In this document: positions 27,529-35,280 of the stretch, one piece after another
Layout of the letters: the number at the start of each line of letters is the position of its first letter
How positions within the stretch are numbered: position 1 is the stretch's first letter
Source: Rhodoblastus acidophilus
GTDB taxonomy: Bacteria; Pseudomonadota; Alphaproteobacteria; Rhizobiales; Beijerinckiaceae
Direction: 5' to 3'
Assembly: GCF_900187365.1 (NCBI RefSeq)
Contig: NZ_FYDG01000018.1
Coordinates: forward strand, 1-41,107
DNA: 41,107 nucleotides
Program-made: the position numbers and the translations under genes
Notes under the pieces: generated by a model
Databases searched by the model: none
What the model saw: the letters and a program-made list of their open reading frames with translations, nothing else
Told to the model about the DNA's origin: nothing

Positions 27529-27571
27529 CTATATCACTATAAATCCGATCGATAATATGTTATTTAAAGCC
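27529..27571. promoter_or_regulatory. AT-rich divergent control region, nitrogenase-like operon / SDR
   Basis: The 160-base gap between the radical SAM start and the SDR start contains about 43 AT-rich bases in otherwise GC-rich DNA. It carries TCTATA and, read on the minus strand, GATCGGAT, which recurs on the plus strand in the 29651-29697 control region. No clear -35/-10 pair was found. Confidence 0.4.
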
Positions 27572-27643
27572 ACACGGTCGCGAGCGCAAGCGGTTTGATC
27601 GCGCGCCTGCCGGCGCCGCCAGACTTTTGTTCGGAGAGCATTC

Positions 27644-28408
27644 ATGAGTTTCGAAGGAAAGGTCGCCCTCGTCACCGGCGCGTCATCGGGCATTGGCGAG
27701 GCGATCGCCCTCGCCTTCGCCGCGAGGGGCGCGGCGGTCGTCGTGAACGGCCGCGACCCCGACCGCATCGAGCGCGTGGTCGGGCGCATCAAGGCGGCGG
27801 AGGGCGCGGCCATCGGCGTCCGCGCCGACGTCGCCAGCCGGTCCGAGGTCCAGCGCCTGGTGGAAAGCGCGCTCTCCGCCTTCGGCCGCATCGACATTCT
27901 CGTCAACAACGCTGGCGGCGACGGCGGCGCAAAGCGGGTCGAGGACATATCCGAACAGGAATGGGACGCTGTTTTCGCCACCAATCTGAAAAGCGTGTTC
28001 CTGGTCACGCAGGCGGTTCTGCCCGTGCTGAAACGGCAGGGCGGCGGCAAGATCGTCAACATTTCGTCGCAAGCCGGACGGGCCATGACCATTCTCGCCG
28101 GCCCCGCCTATTCGGCCGCCAAGGCCGGCGTCCAGGCGTTCAGCCGGCAGGTCGCCCGCGAGGCGGCCCCATTCGGGATCAATGTCAATGTGGTCGCGCC
28201 CGGAATCATCCGGTCGAGCTCGCGTCTCGATGCGGTCTGGGACGATTTGCCCGACGACCTGAGAGCGCGCATCCTGTCCGACATACCGGCCGGACGCTTG
28301 GGCGAGAACGCGGAAATCGTCGCCGCGGCGCTGTTCCTGGCCTCACCCGACGCCAGCTATCTCATCGGTGCGACGCTCGACGTGAACGGCGGGCGCTGGA
28401 TGCTGTGA
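27644..28408 (+). CDS. Short-chain dehydrogenase/reductase (SDR)
   Basis: 254 residues from the ATG at 27644, with G-G-A-G-A-G upstream. A classical SDR: cofactor motif T-G-A-S-S-G-I-G at 11-18, N-N-A-G at 88-91, and catalytic Asn114, Ser142, Tyr156 and Lys160 (Y-S-A-A-K). It reduces a carbonyl or oxidises an alcohol with NAD(P). Basic residues after the second strand (N-G-R-D) favour NADP(H), by inference. It is divergent from the nitrogenase-like operon and shares its control region. A role in the same pathway, handling a ketone or alcohol intermediate, is plausible but unproven. Confidence 0.9.
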   Translation: MSFEGKVALVTGASSGIGEAIALAFAARGAAVVVNGRDPDRIERVVGRIKAAEGAAIGVRADVASRSEVQRLVESALSAFGRIDILVNNAGGDGGAKRVEDISEQEWDAVFATNLKSVFLVTQAVLPVLKRQGGGKIVNISSQAGRAMTILAGPAYSAAKAGVQAFSRQVAREAAPFGINVNVVAPGIIRSSSRLDAVWDDLPDDLRARILSDIPAGRLGENAEIVAAALFLASPDASYLIGATLDVNGGRWML

Positions 28409-28418
28409 GCGCCGCCCG

Positions 28419-29621
28419 CTAAGCCGTTTCCGGAGCCTCGTCTTCCTCCAGCGGGACGTCCGCCCGTCGGCTGGCGGTATAGGCCGCCAGTAGCAGGCAG
28501 GTCGGAACGAAGGCGATGAAGACGGCGCGACACCCGCAGAAAGTGGCGACGATTCCGGCGTAAATCGGCGCGACCACGATGCCGACGCTCACCGCCGTGG
28601 AAAACAGCGCCGCCACCTTGCCCTTTTCGCCGGGCAGCGTGGCCGCGCGGGTCGCGGCCGCCAGATTGAGCAGGCCGAGCCCGACGCCGAGCAAAGCGGA
28701 AAAACCGATCAGGACCTCTTCGCCCGACGACAGCGACACGCCGGTCAGCGCCAGCGACAGCAAGGCGAGTCCGGACAACGCGACGGCCCGGTAGCCATGG
28801 CGCTGCGCGAGCCGTCCGAGCAGGAACAGCGCGAAAATATAAGCGACGCCTTCGGCCCCGACGAACAGGCCGGCTTTCCAGGCCGGCATGGCCAACTCCG
28901 TTGTCACGGCGACGCCGATGAAGGCGTTGAAGATGTTGAAACAGCCGGCGCTGATCGCCTCGGCGCCCAGGGCCGCCGGCACGTCGCGATGCGCGAGCAG
29001 GCCGGCATAGGCCCGCGCGGCGCCGCGCACGCCAAGGCGTTCCGGCGCCGATGCGCCTTTGCGCCGCATCGGCGCCAGCCGCGCGAAGATCAGGCTCGGA
29101 ACGAGCTGGATCGCCGCCGCCAGGAAGAACACGACGGCGAAGTCGCCGCGCCCGACCAGCGCCCCTCCGAGCAGCGGCCCGACGAAGCCGAGCCCGATTG
29201 AAAAGGACGCGCGCGACCAGCCGACCTTGTCGACGCCGATCAACGGCAAGGCGCGATAGAACGAACTGCTCAGCGCGTTGAACTTGACCGAACGCGCGAC
29301 GCCCTCCGCGCCCAAGGCAAACAGCAGCAACGACAGCGCCTGGATCGACGGCAGCATGAGGCAACAGAGAATGCCCGCGACATTGCCGATGTGAAACATG
29401 GCCTGCGAGCCGAACCGGTCGTTTAGCAAGCCGGCGGGAATGGCGGTGAGCAGCAGGCCGGCCCCGGCCACGGCGCGCATCACGCCGATCTCGGCGGGCG
29501 AGGCGCCGAGATGAAACGCGAACAGCGGCAGCGCCAACTGCGTCATGCCGACGGCGATTCCGATCGAGGCGTTGAGAAGGAGATAGCCCAGGAGCAGGCG
29601 GCGGGCGTCGGAGGACTGCAT
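28419..29621 (-). CDS. Major facilitator superfamily transporter
   Basis: 400 residues from the ATG at 29621. About twelve hydrophobic helices are visible, with an MFS loop-2-like segment, A-G-L-L-N-D-R-F-G-S, near residue 63 and a central cytosolic loop (R-R-K-G-A-S-A-P-E) near 190. It is an inner-membrane secondary transporter, drug- or metabolite-efflux type by overall look; substrate unknown. It converges with the SDR (10-base gap) and diverges from the substrate-binding-protein gene across an AT-rich region. It may export the product or a toxic by-product of the neighbouring reductase pathway. Confidence 0.85.
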   Translation of the reverse strand: MQSSDARRLLLGYLLLNASIGIAVGMTQLALPLFAFHLGASPAEIGVMRAVAGAGLLLTAIPAGLLNDRFGSQAMFHIGNVAGILCCLMLPSIQALSLLLFALGAEGVARSVKFNALSSSFYRALPLIGVDKVGWSRASFSIGLGFVGPLLGGALVGRGDFAVVFFLAAAIQLVPSLIFARLAPMRRKGASAPERLGVRGAARAYAGLLAHRDVPAALGAEAISAGCFNIFNAFIGVAVTTELAMPAWKAGLFVGAEGVAYIFALFLLGRLAQRHGYRAVALSGLALLSLALTGVSLSSGEEVLIGFSALLGVGLGLLNLAAATRAATLPGEKGKVAALFSTAVSVGIVVAPIYAGIVATFCGCRAVFIAFVPTCLLLAAYTASRRADVPLEEDEAPETA

Positions 29622-29650
29622 GGGGATCTTTCTGGCGCGGCGGAGCGGTC

Positions 29651-29697
29651 TTGCAATGTTATAATCTATATTTATGATCGGATAACAAGATAATTAG
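29651..29697. promoter_or_regulatory. AT-rich divergent control region, MFS / ABC importer
   Basis: Contains a perfect -10-type TATAAT (29660-29665, plus strand) and arms GTTAT and ATAAC separated by 19 bases. It also has TCTATA and GATCGGAT, both found in the 27529-27571 region. No good -35 lies at the right distance, so an activator may be required. Confidence 0.4.
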
Positions 29698-29717
29698 GCC
29701 GCAATCGGAGACTTCAC

Positions 29718-30827
29718 ATGGTCGCACGCCGTCCTTCCCTGGCCGCCCTCATCCTTCTCGCCCTTTTTCCGGGCGCGCTCGCCGCCGCCGGGGCGGGCGC
29801 CGAGACGCAAATTCGGATCGGCATCCCCGGAACAGGGCTCGAAGGCCGGCCCTTCGTCCCCAACAGCCTGGTCGCGGTGGCGCATTCGGAGAAATTCGTC
29901 GAGGCCGAATTCAAGGACGAGCCGGACGTCAAAATCAGCTACACCCTGTTCCGCGGCGCCGGCCCGGCGGTCAATGAATCGCTCGCGGCGGGGCGACTCG
30001 ACTTCGTCGCGCTGGGCGATCTTCCCGCGCTGGTCGGCAAATCGCGGGGGCTGCCGACCAAGCTGGTGCTCGGCGTCGGCGTGCGCGAACCGCTCTATCT
30101 GGTGACGCTCGCCAATTCCGACATCAAGTCCATTGCGGATTTGAAGGGGCGAAAAGTCTCGCAATTCCGCGGCACCAACCTCCAGATCGCCATGGATCGC
30201 GCCCTTGAGGCGCATGGTCTGAGCGAGAAGGATGTCCGCTTTGTCAGCCTGGACCAAGCCGCCGCCATATCCGCCCTGCTGTCCGGCAATGTCGAGGCGG
30301 TGTTCGGCGCCGCCGAATATCTTGATCTCGTCCGCCGCGGCTTGGTCAAAGTCGTCTATTCGACCAAGAGCGAAGCGAACGAACTGGGCCGCAGCGCCGC
30401 GGTTCTGGTGACCGACGCGTTCGAAGAGGCCCATCCCGAGGCCACCCAAAAGGTCGTAACCGCACTGGTCAAGGCGGCGCGCTACACGTCGGACGAAGCC
30501 AATCGCGACAAGGTGTTCGAAATCTGGGCCAAATCCGGCATTCCCGTCTCCAGCTTCGTCGTCGATCACGAGGGCGAACGTCTGGCGGATCGAAGCACGC
30601 CCCTGCTCGACGCCTACGCCATCGCCCGCCTGAAGTCGCAGGCCGGGCGCGGCAAGGCATACGGCCTGCTGAAAAAGGACATCGACTTCGATGCGTGGAT
30701 TGAGACGAAATATCTCGACAAGGCGCTGAAAGATCTTGGCCTGGAGCATTTTTGGCCGGTCCATGACGCCAAGGGCGAAAAGATCGCCGACGGCGAGGTG
30801 GAAAAATCCCGCGACGCCAGCAATTAG
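29718..30827 (+). CDS. ABC transporter substrate-binding protein (NitT/TauT/SsuA family)
   Basis: 369 residues from the ATG at 29718, preceded by G-G-A-G. A signal peptide of about 28 residues ends near A-G-A-E. The mature part is an NMT1/SsuA-type periplasmic binding protein: early I-R-I-G-I-P, N-E-S-L-A-A-G-R-L-D-F-V-A-L-G-D in the first lobe, D-L-K-G-R-K-V-S-Q-F-R-G-T-N at the hinge region, and L-L-S-G-N-V-E-A-V-F-G-A. Relatives bind sulfonates, taurine, nitrate or similar small anions and organic compounds. The substrate cannot be read from the sequence. It heads the importer gene set but is separated by 118 bases and a separate promoter from the permeases. Confidence 0.88.
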   Translation: MVARRPSLAALILLALFPGALAAAGAGAETQIRIGIPGTGLEGRPFVPNSLVAVAHSEKFVEAEFKDEPDVKISYTLFRGAGPAVNESLAAGRLDFVALGDLPALVGKSRGLPTKLVLGVGVREPLYLVTLANSDIKSIADLKGRKVSQFRGTNLQIAMDRALEAHGLSEKDVRFVSLDQAAAISALLSGNVEAVFGAAEYLDLVRRGLVKVVYSTKSEANELGRSAAVLVTDAFEEAHPEATQKVVTALVKAARYTSDEANRDKVFEIWAKSGIPVSSFVVDHEGERLADRSTPLLDAYAIARLKSQAGRGKAYGLLKKDIDFDAWIETKYLDKALKDLGLEHFWPVHDAKGEKIADGEVEKSRDASN

Positions 30828-30868
30828 CCCGCGCCGGGCGCAGGCGTCGGCCTGCGGCGACAAAGCGC

Positions 30869-30912
30869 TTGACGCGCTCTCTTAACAGTCTATAAAATAC
30901 ATCAGTTTTATA
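30869..30912 (+). promoter_or_regulatory. Promoter with palindromic operator upstream of the permease genes
   Basis: TTGACG (30869-30874), 16 bases, then TATAAA (30891-30896) form a near-consensus sigma-70 promoter. The -10 lies in a perfect inverted repeat, TATAAAA (30891-30897), 8 bases, TTTTATA (30906-30912), so a bound protein would block RNA polymerase. The form recalls Mo-responsive or sulfur-responsive operators, but no regulator can be named. Confidence 0.6.
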
Positions 30913-30945
30913 TATTTTAACGGACTGCGCCGGGAGGCCTTGCGC

Positions 30946-31788
30946 ATGAGCTTTGGATGGACCCTCGCCCCGCCCGCGCCGGTCGCGGGCGGGACCGCCA
31001 TTGCAGCCGGTCTGCGCCAGTTGCGGACTTTCGCCGCCTCGGCGGGTCTTGCTCTCGCCGTCCCGCTGCTGTTGGCGGCGCTCTGGATCTTCTGCGCGCG
31101 TTATAGCTGGATTCCGGATCAAATCCTGCCCGCGCCCGCCGCCGTCTGGCAGACCCTGCGCGAGGGCTGCGCCGATGGCTCCCTCCGGGACGCGACATTG
31201 ATCAGTCTGCAGCGCGTCCTAGCGGGCTTCGGCATCGGCGCTGGCGCCGGCGTGCTGGTCGGGGGCCTGCTCGGGGCGTCGCGGACGTTGCGCAGCTATA
31301 TCGAACCGTTCTTCCTCGCCTTCAACCAGGTCCCTCACATCGCGTGGATGCCCGTGCTGATGGTGCTGTTCGGGATCGGCGAGGCGCTGAAGATCATCCT
31401 GATCGCCTGGGCGGCGTTCATGCCCGCGGCGCTCTACGCCTTGCAGGGCGTCCGCGATGTTCCCGAAGGTTTTCGCGAGCTTGGCCGCGCGCTGATGCTC
31501 GACCGCCGCGCGACTTTTTGCACCATCATCCTGCCCTCGGCGCTGCCCTCGATCTTCACGGGCCTGCGCGAGGGCCTCGCCCATGCCTGGCAGGCGCTGG
31601 TGGCGGCCGAACTGCTCGCCTCGTTCGAGGGGCTCGGCTACCTGATGGCTTATGGCCGGCAATTGTTCCAGTTGGATGTCGTGCTGGCGGCCATGGCGAT
31701 CATCGCGCTGATCGGCGTCGCGTTCCACGTCCTGCTGAGCATGGCTGAAACCCGGCTGCGCCGCTGGCGGTTGGAGGGCGCGCAATGA
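30946..31788 (+). CDS. ABC transporter permease 1 (NitT/TauT/SsuC type)
   Basis: 280 residues from the ATG at 30946, which has GGGAGG 8 bases upstream; the TTG at 30940 is too close to that site. An N-terminal helix is followed by the permease core with about five further membrane helices. The cytoplasmic EAA-type loop lies around V-P-E-G-F-R-E-L-G-R-A-L-M-L-D (about residues 170-185), where the ATPase docks. It pairs with the next permease as a heterodimer, since the operon encodes two different permeases. The stop overlaps the next gene's ATG by four bases. Confidence 0.88.
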   Translation: MSFGWTLAPPAPVAGGTAIAAGLRQLRTFAASAGLALAVPLLLAALWIFCARYSWIPDQILPAPAAVWQTLREGCADGSLRDATLISLQRVLAGFGIGAGAGVLVGGLLGASRTLRSYIEPFFLAFNQVPHIAWMPVLMVLFGIGEALKIILIAWAAFMPAALYALQGVRDVPEGFRELGRALMLDRRATFCTIILPSALPSIFTGLREGLAHAWQALVAAELLASFEGLGYLMAYGRQLFQLDVVLAAMAIIALIGVAFHVLLSMAETRLRRWRLEGAQ

Positions 31789-32600
31789 ACTTGACCGCCG
31801 CTCTCCGCGCCACCCGCTCCCGTTCAACTTATCTTCTCGCGCTGCGGCCTAATGCAAAGAGCTGGCGCCCCTGGCTCGCCCCCCTGGCGGCGCTGCTGAT
31901 TTGGGAGGCTTGCGCGCATCTTCCCGGCGTCGACCCGCGCTTTCTGCCGTCGCTGGAGGCGGTGGCGGCGCGGGCGTGGGAGGGTTTCGTCCATGACGAT
32001 TATCTCGGCCATCTGCTCGCGAGCCTCGGTCGCGATCTCGCCGGTTTTTTCCTCGGCGGCCTCGCCGGCGTCGCCACGGGACTCGCCCTCGGCTTTTCCC
32101 CCTTGCTGGCGCGGGTCGTGGGGCCGACGCTGATGACCTATCGCCAGATTTCGCTGTTCGCCTGGATCCCGCTGGTCTCCATGTGGTTTGGCGGCGGCGA
32201 GGCCGGCAAGATCGCCTTCATCGCCATGGCCGCGTTCCAACCAACGCTGGTCAACAGCTGGCGGGGCGTCGCCGAAATTCCCAAAAGCTATCGCGAGCTT
32301 TCCGATGTCCTGCTGCTGGGGCGGTTGGGCTTTGTCGCGCTGATCGCCCTGCCCTGCGCGCTGCCGCAGATTTTCACCGGGCTGCATTCCGCGCTGATCT
32401 GCTCCTGGGCGGCGACCGTCGGGGCCGAACTGCTGTTTAACCTCGCGCCGGGGCTGGGCGGCCAGATGAACGAGGGGCAGCAGATGTTCCTGATGGACAA
32501 GCTGCTGCTGTGCATCCTGCTGCTCGGCAGCGTCGGGGTCGTCTTCAACCTGCTGGCCCGCGCGGCCGAGCGCCGCTGCTTGCGCTGGAGGACTCTGTGA
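31785..32600 (+). CDS. ABC transporter permease 2 (NitT/TauT/SsuC type)
   Basis: 271 residues from the ATG at 31785, inside the ATGA overlap with permease 1. A basic N-terminus is followed by about six membrane helices, with the EAA-type loop around E-I-P-K-S-Y-R-E-L-S-D-V-L-L-L-G (about residues 165-180). It is diverged from permease 1 along its length, so this importer has a heterodimeric channel, less usual than the single SsuC/TauC permease. The GTG start of the ATPase overlaps its TGA. Confidence 0.88.
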   Translation: MNLTAALRATRSRSTYLLALRPNAKSWRPWLAPLAALLIWEACAHLPGVDPRFLPSLEAVAARAWEGFVHDDYLGHLLASLGRDLAGFFLGGLAGVATGLALGFSPLLARVVGPTLMTYRQISLFAWIPLVSMWFGGGEAGKIAFIAMAAFQPTLVNSWRGVAEIPKSYRELSDVLLLGRLGFVALIALPCALPQIFTGLHSALICSWAATVGAELLFNLAPGLGGQMNEGQQMFLMDKLLLCILLLGSVGVVFNLLARAAERRCLRWRTL

Positions 32601-33418
32601 TCGACTCTCTTGCGCCTTCCGCCACGAACGCGCTGGAAATCTCACGTGTCAGCAAGCGGTTTCTGGTCGCGGGGCGTCCTTCGCCGGTGCTCGGCGGCAT
32701 TGACCTCCGGGTCCGCGACGGCGAGTTCGTCAGCATTGTCGGCGCTTCCGGTTGCGGTAAGTCCACCCTGCTGCGGCTGATCCTCGGGCTGGACACGGAC
32801 TATGACGGCGACATCCGGATCGATGGCGCGCAGGTGGCGGGTCCCGGCCTCGACCGCGCCATCGTGTTCCAGGACCATCGGCTGCTGCCATGGCTGAACG
32901 TCCGCTCCAACATCGCGGTCGCCTTGCGGCATAGTGCGCTCGGTAAGGGTGAAAAGGCCGGACGCGTCGACGAGTTGGTCAAGCTCGTCGGTCTCGAACG
33001 TTTCGCCGAAGCCTGGCCCGCGCAACTGTCTGGCGGCATGGCGCAGCGGGTCGCGATCGCGCGGGCGCTGGCCAACCGGCCGCGCTTCCTGCTGCTGGAC
33101 GAACCGCTTGGCGCGCTCGACGCTCTGACCCGTTTGCGCCTGCAAAACGAACTTCTGCGCATCGTCCGCCAGGGCGGGACCACAGCGATCCTGGTGACCC
33201 ATGATGTCGATGAGGCGATCTATCTCGGCGATCGCGTCGTGGTGATGCGGCCTGATCCTGGCCGGATCGCCGCCGTGATCGCCGTTTCCGGCGCCGAATC
33301 GCACGACCGCTCGGCGCCCGAATTCATCCGCTTGCGGGACCGTATCCTGGCGCTGCTGGGCGTGGTCAGGAGCGAAGCCGACGCCTCGGCCGGCCACGGC
33401 TTGGCGCCCGTCGCCTGA
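32597..33418 (+). CDS. ABC transporter ATPase (NitT/TauT/SsuB type)
   Basis: 273 residues from the GTG at 32597, overlapping the permease 2 stop and preceded by GGAGGA (32587-32592). Walker A G-A-S-G-C-G-K-S-T at 48-56, Q-loop in F-Q-D-H-R-L-L-P-W, signature L-S-G-G-M-A-Q-R, Walker B L-L-L-D-E-P and the H-loop in V-T-H-D are all intact. The L-L-P-W form is typical of the SsuB/TauB/NrtD group. It powers import through the two permeases. It is the last gene of the tightly overlapping operon. Confidence 0.92.
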   Translation: MIDSLAPSATNALEISRVSKRFLVAGRPSPVLGGIDLRVRDGEFVSIVGASGCGKSTLLRLILGLDTDYDGDIRIDGAQVAGPGLDRAIVFQDHRLLPWLNVRSNIAVALRHSALGKGEKAGRVDELVKLVGLERFAEAWPAQLSGGMAQRVAIARALANRPRFLLLDEPLGALDALTRLRLQNELLRIVRQGGTTAILVTHDVDEAIYLGDRVVVMRPDPGRIAAVIAVSGAESHDRSAPEFIRLRDRILALLGVVRSEADASAGHGLAPVA

Positions 33419-33517
33419 TTTCGCCCCCTCGGACGGCGTCGCTACTCGCGAAGGAGAGCGTAAAGCGCCTGCGGCAATCCGCGAAGCGACAGCGGCAGTT
33501 TAACGGGGCGGCCGACC

Positions 33518-33904
33518 ATGACCGTCGTGGACAGCGGTTCCTTCTGGCTGGCCGGCTATTTCGAAGAAACCCAGATCGCCGGAATCCGCGACGGCGACGC
33601 CGTCGATTTCGTGCTGATGGGCTATCCGGGCCGCACGCTGCATGGCCGGGTGGACAGCATGAGCCAGGGCATCGCCGACCAGAACGGCGACAGCTCCGGC
33701 GCAAGCCTCGCCTCCGTCAATCCGGTCTTCACCTGGGGGCGCCTGGCGCCGCGCATTCCCGTGCGCGTCGCGCTCGACGCCATCCCCGGCGACGTGAAGT
33801 TGGCGGCGGGCATGACCTGCACGATCACGATCGGTGCGCAATCCGGATTGCTGGCCGACCTCAAATATGCCGTGCGTTATTGGACAACGGGCTGGCGCGG
33901 TTGA
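33518..33904 (+). pseudogene. C-terminal fragment of an HlyD-family membrane-fusion protein
   Basis: 128 residues matching the C-terminal third of HlyD/AaeA-type efflux adaptor proteins: L/M-T-V-V-D-S-G-S-F-W followed by G-Y-F-E-E-T, then V-D-F-V-L-M-G-Y-P-G-R-T-L-H-G-R-V-D-S and L-A-P-R-I-P-V-R-V-A-L-D. The family is about 280-300 residues; the N-terminal membrane helix, barrel-sandwich and coiled coil are missing. The 100 bases upstream do not supply them in any frame. A relic of an efflux gene, possibly cut when the importer operon was inserted. Confidence 0.75.
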
Positions 33905-33911
33905 CGCCCCT

Positions 33912-34817
33912 TTAACCCAGTCGCCCGAGCGCGGCATGGGCGACCAGCCGATCGACCACGTGACGCACACGCGGGTTGAGCTGTTTGCCGCGCGGCCAGA
34001 CGGCGTGGATTTCCACCGTCACATCCGAAACCTCCGGAAGCACCCGCAGCAGCGCGCCGCGCGCCAACGCCTCGCGCACCATGAAAATCGGCAATTGGCA
34101 CAGTCCAAGGCCGGCAAGCGCCGCATCGATCATGGCTTGACCGTCGCCGAACTGGTGGGTGACCGGAGGCAAAAATCGCTTTTCGGCGCCATTCTCCCGT
34201 ACGAACCAGGCCAACGGCGGGCCCTTGGTCGAGCCCAGAATGCAGCGATGCTCATGCACGGCCGCAAGCGAGGCCGGCGCGCCATAAGCGCTGAGATAGT
34301 CCGGCGAGGCGCAGATCACCCGCTCCTGGGTCGCCAGACGCCGGGCGATCAGCGTGCTGCTGTCCTTCAAGGCGCCGAAGCGAATGGCCAGATCGACATC
34401 GTCTTGCAGCAGATCGCTCTTGGCGTCGGTGAAATTCAGCCCAAGGCTCAGGCCGGGATGGGTCCGCACGATGTCGAAAAGGATCGGCAGCAGGACCTTT
34501 CGTCCAAACACCACGGGCATGTCGATGCGCAGACGCCCGCTCAGTTTGCGGGCGCCGGACGCCAGCGCGTCCCGCGTCGCCACGATCTCGTCGAGCGCGG
34601 CGGCGCAGGTGGCGAGATAGGCCTCGCCGTCGGCGGTCAGACGCGAGATGCGGGTGGTGCGGTGAAACAGCTTGAATCCGAGCTGCTCCTCCATCTTGGC
34701 GATGGTTTTGCCAACGGCGGATTTGGTGAGGCCGAGCCGATCCGCCGCAAGGGTGAAACTGCCGGCGCGGGCGGCGGCGACAAACACCGTGACGCCCGCC
34801 AGCGGATCTTGCCCCAT
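33912..34817 (-). CDS. LysR-family transcriptional regulator
   Basis: 301 residues from the ATG at 34817. The N-terminal winged helix-turn-helix lies at residues 8-65 (F-V-A-A-A-R-A-G-S-F-T-L-A-A-D-R-L-G-L-T-K-S-A-V-G-K). It is followed by a linker helix and the effector-binding domain (P-D-Y-L-S-A-Y-G near 195). The length is standard for the family. It is divergent from the operon starting at 34927, with a palindrome just upstream of its own start, so it most likely controls that operon and itself. The effector is unknown. Its 3' end faces the HlyD fragment, eight bases away. Confidence 0.92.
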   Translation of the reverse strand: MGQDPLAGVTVFVAAARAGSFTLAADRLGLTKSAVGKTIAKMEEQLGFKLFHRTTRISRLTADGEAYLATCAAALDEIVATRDALASGARKLSGRLRIDMPVVFGRKVLLPILFDIVRTHPGLSLGLNFTDAKSDLLQDDVDLAIRFGALKDSSTLIARRLATQERVICASPDYLSAYGAPASLAAVHEHRCILGSTKGPPLAWFVRENGAEKRFLPPVTHQFGDGQAMIDAALAGLGLCQLPIFMVREALARGALLRVLPEVSDVTVEIHAVWPRGKQLNPRVRHVVDRLVAHAALGRLG

Positions 34818-34830
34818 TATTGTAGCCTCT

Positions 34831-34846
34831 CACTCTATCAAGAGTG
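34831..34846. promoter_or_regulatory. Likely LysR-type operator
   Basis: CACTCT-ATCA-AGAGTG is a perfect inverted repeat 14 bases upstream of the LysR gene, in the 109-base gap to the divergent operon. The position suits autoregulation and control of the divergent genes. Confidence 0.55.
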
Positions 34847-34926
34847 GCATAATACCGGCTTTATCAATCCTCGGGCAATATTACATTCGACAAATACAAT
34901 TGAAGCCAGATCGAGAGGCGCGCCCC

Positions 34927-35280
34927 ATGCATGCGGACATCATCACGCAATATCACCTTAGCGTAGACCCCGCCGATTTTGATCGATTTCATGATCTGGT
35001 CAAGGCAATCGTGGCGGAGGCCCGAAAGGAAGCGGACACGCTGACCTACCAATACATGGTGGATGAGGCCCGTTGCGTCGTTCACATCGTCGAAGGCTAT
35101 CGCATGAGCGGCGTACTGCCGCATATCGACCAAACGTTCGCGCCCTATGCCGAAACCTTTTTGTCTCTGGCCAAGATCGAGAAGCTCTATGTCTACGGCG
35201 AGCCGACGCCGGAGATCCGCGCAAGGCTTGACGGGTTCGGCGCGATCTATCTCACGCAGTTCGAAGGTTTCGAGATATGA
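34927..35280 (+). CDS. Antibiotic-biosynthesis-monooxygenase (ABM)-like small protein
   Basis: 117 residues from the ATG at 34927, with G-A-G-A-G-G about 10 bases upstream. A ferredoxin-like alpha+beta barrel pattern (Y-H-L-S-V then F-x-x-L-V-K-A-I-V-A-E-A-R-K-E) and a central T-Y-Q-Y-M-V-D-E fit the YgiN/ABM family, whose members are cofactor-free oxygenases or stress proteins acting on quinones and other aromatics. The last four bases overlap the next gene's start (ATGA). First gene of the LysR-linked operon. Confidence 0.65.
   Translation: MHADIITQYHLSVDPADFDRFHDLVKAIVAEARKEADTLTYQYMVDEARCVVHIVEGYRMSGVLPHIDQTFAPYAETFLSLAKIEKLYVYGEPTPEIRARLDGFGAIYLTQFEGFEI

Noticed and set aside
26287-27555. 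Plus-strand reading frame opposite the radical SAM gene
   Set aside because: No motifs and no ribosome site; the opposite strand has the cluster-binding cysteines.
27484-27643. Sigma-54 (nif-type) promoter for the nitrogenase-like operon
   Set aside because: No TGGCAC-N5-TTGC-like element was found on either strand of the gap.
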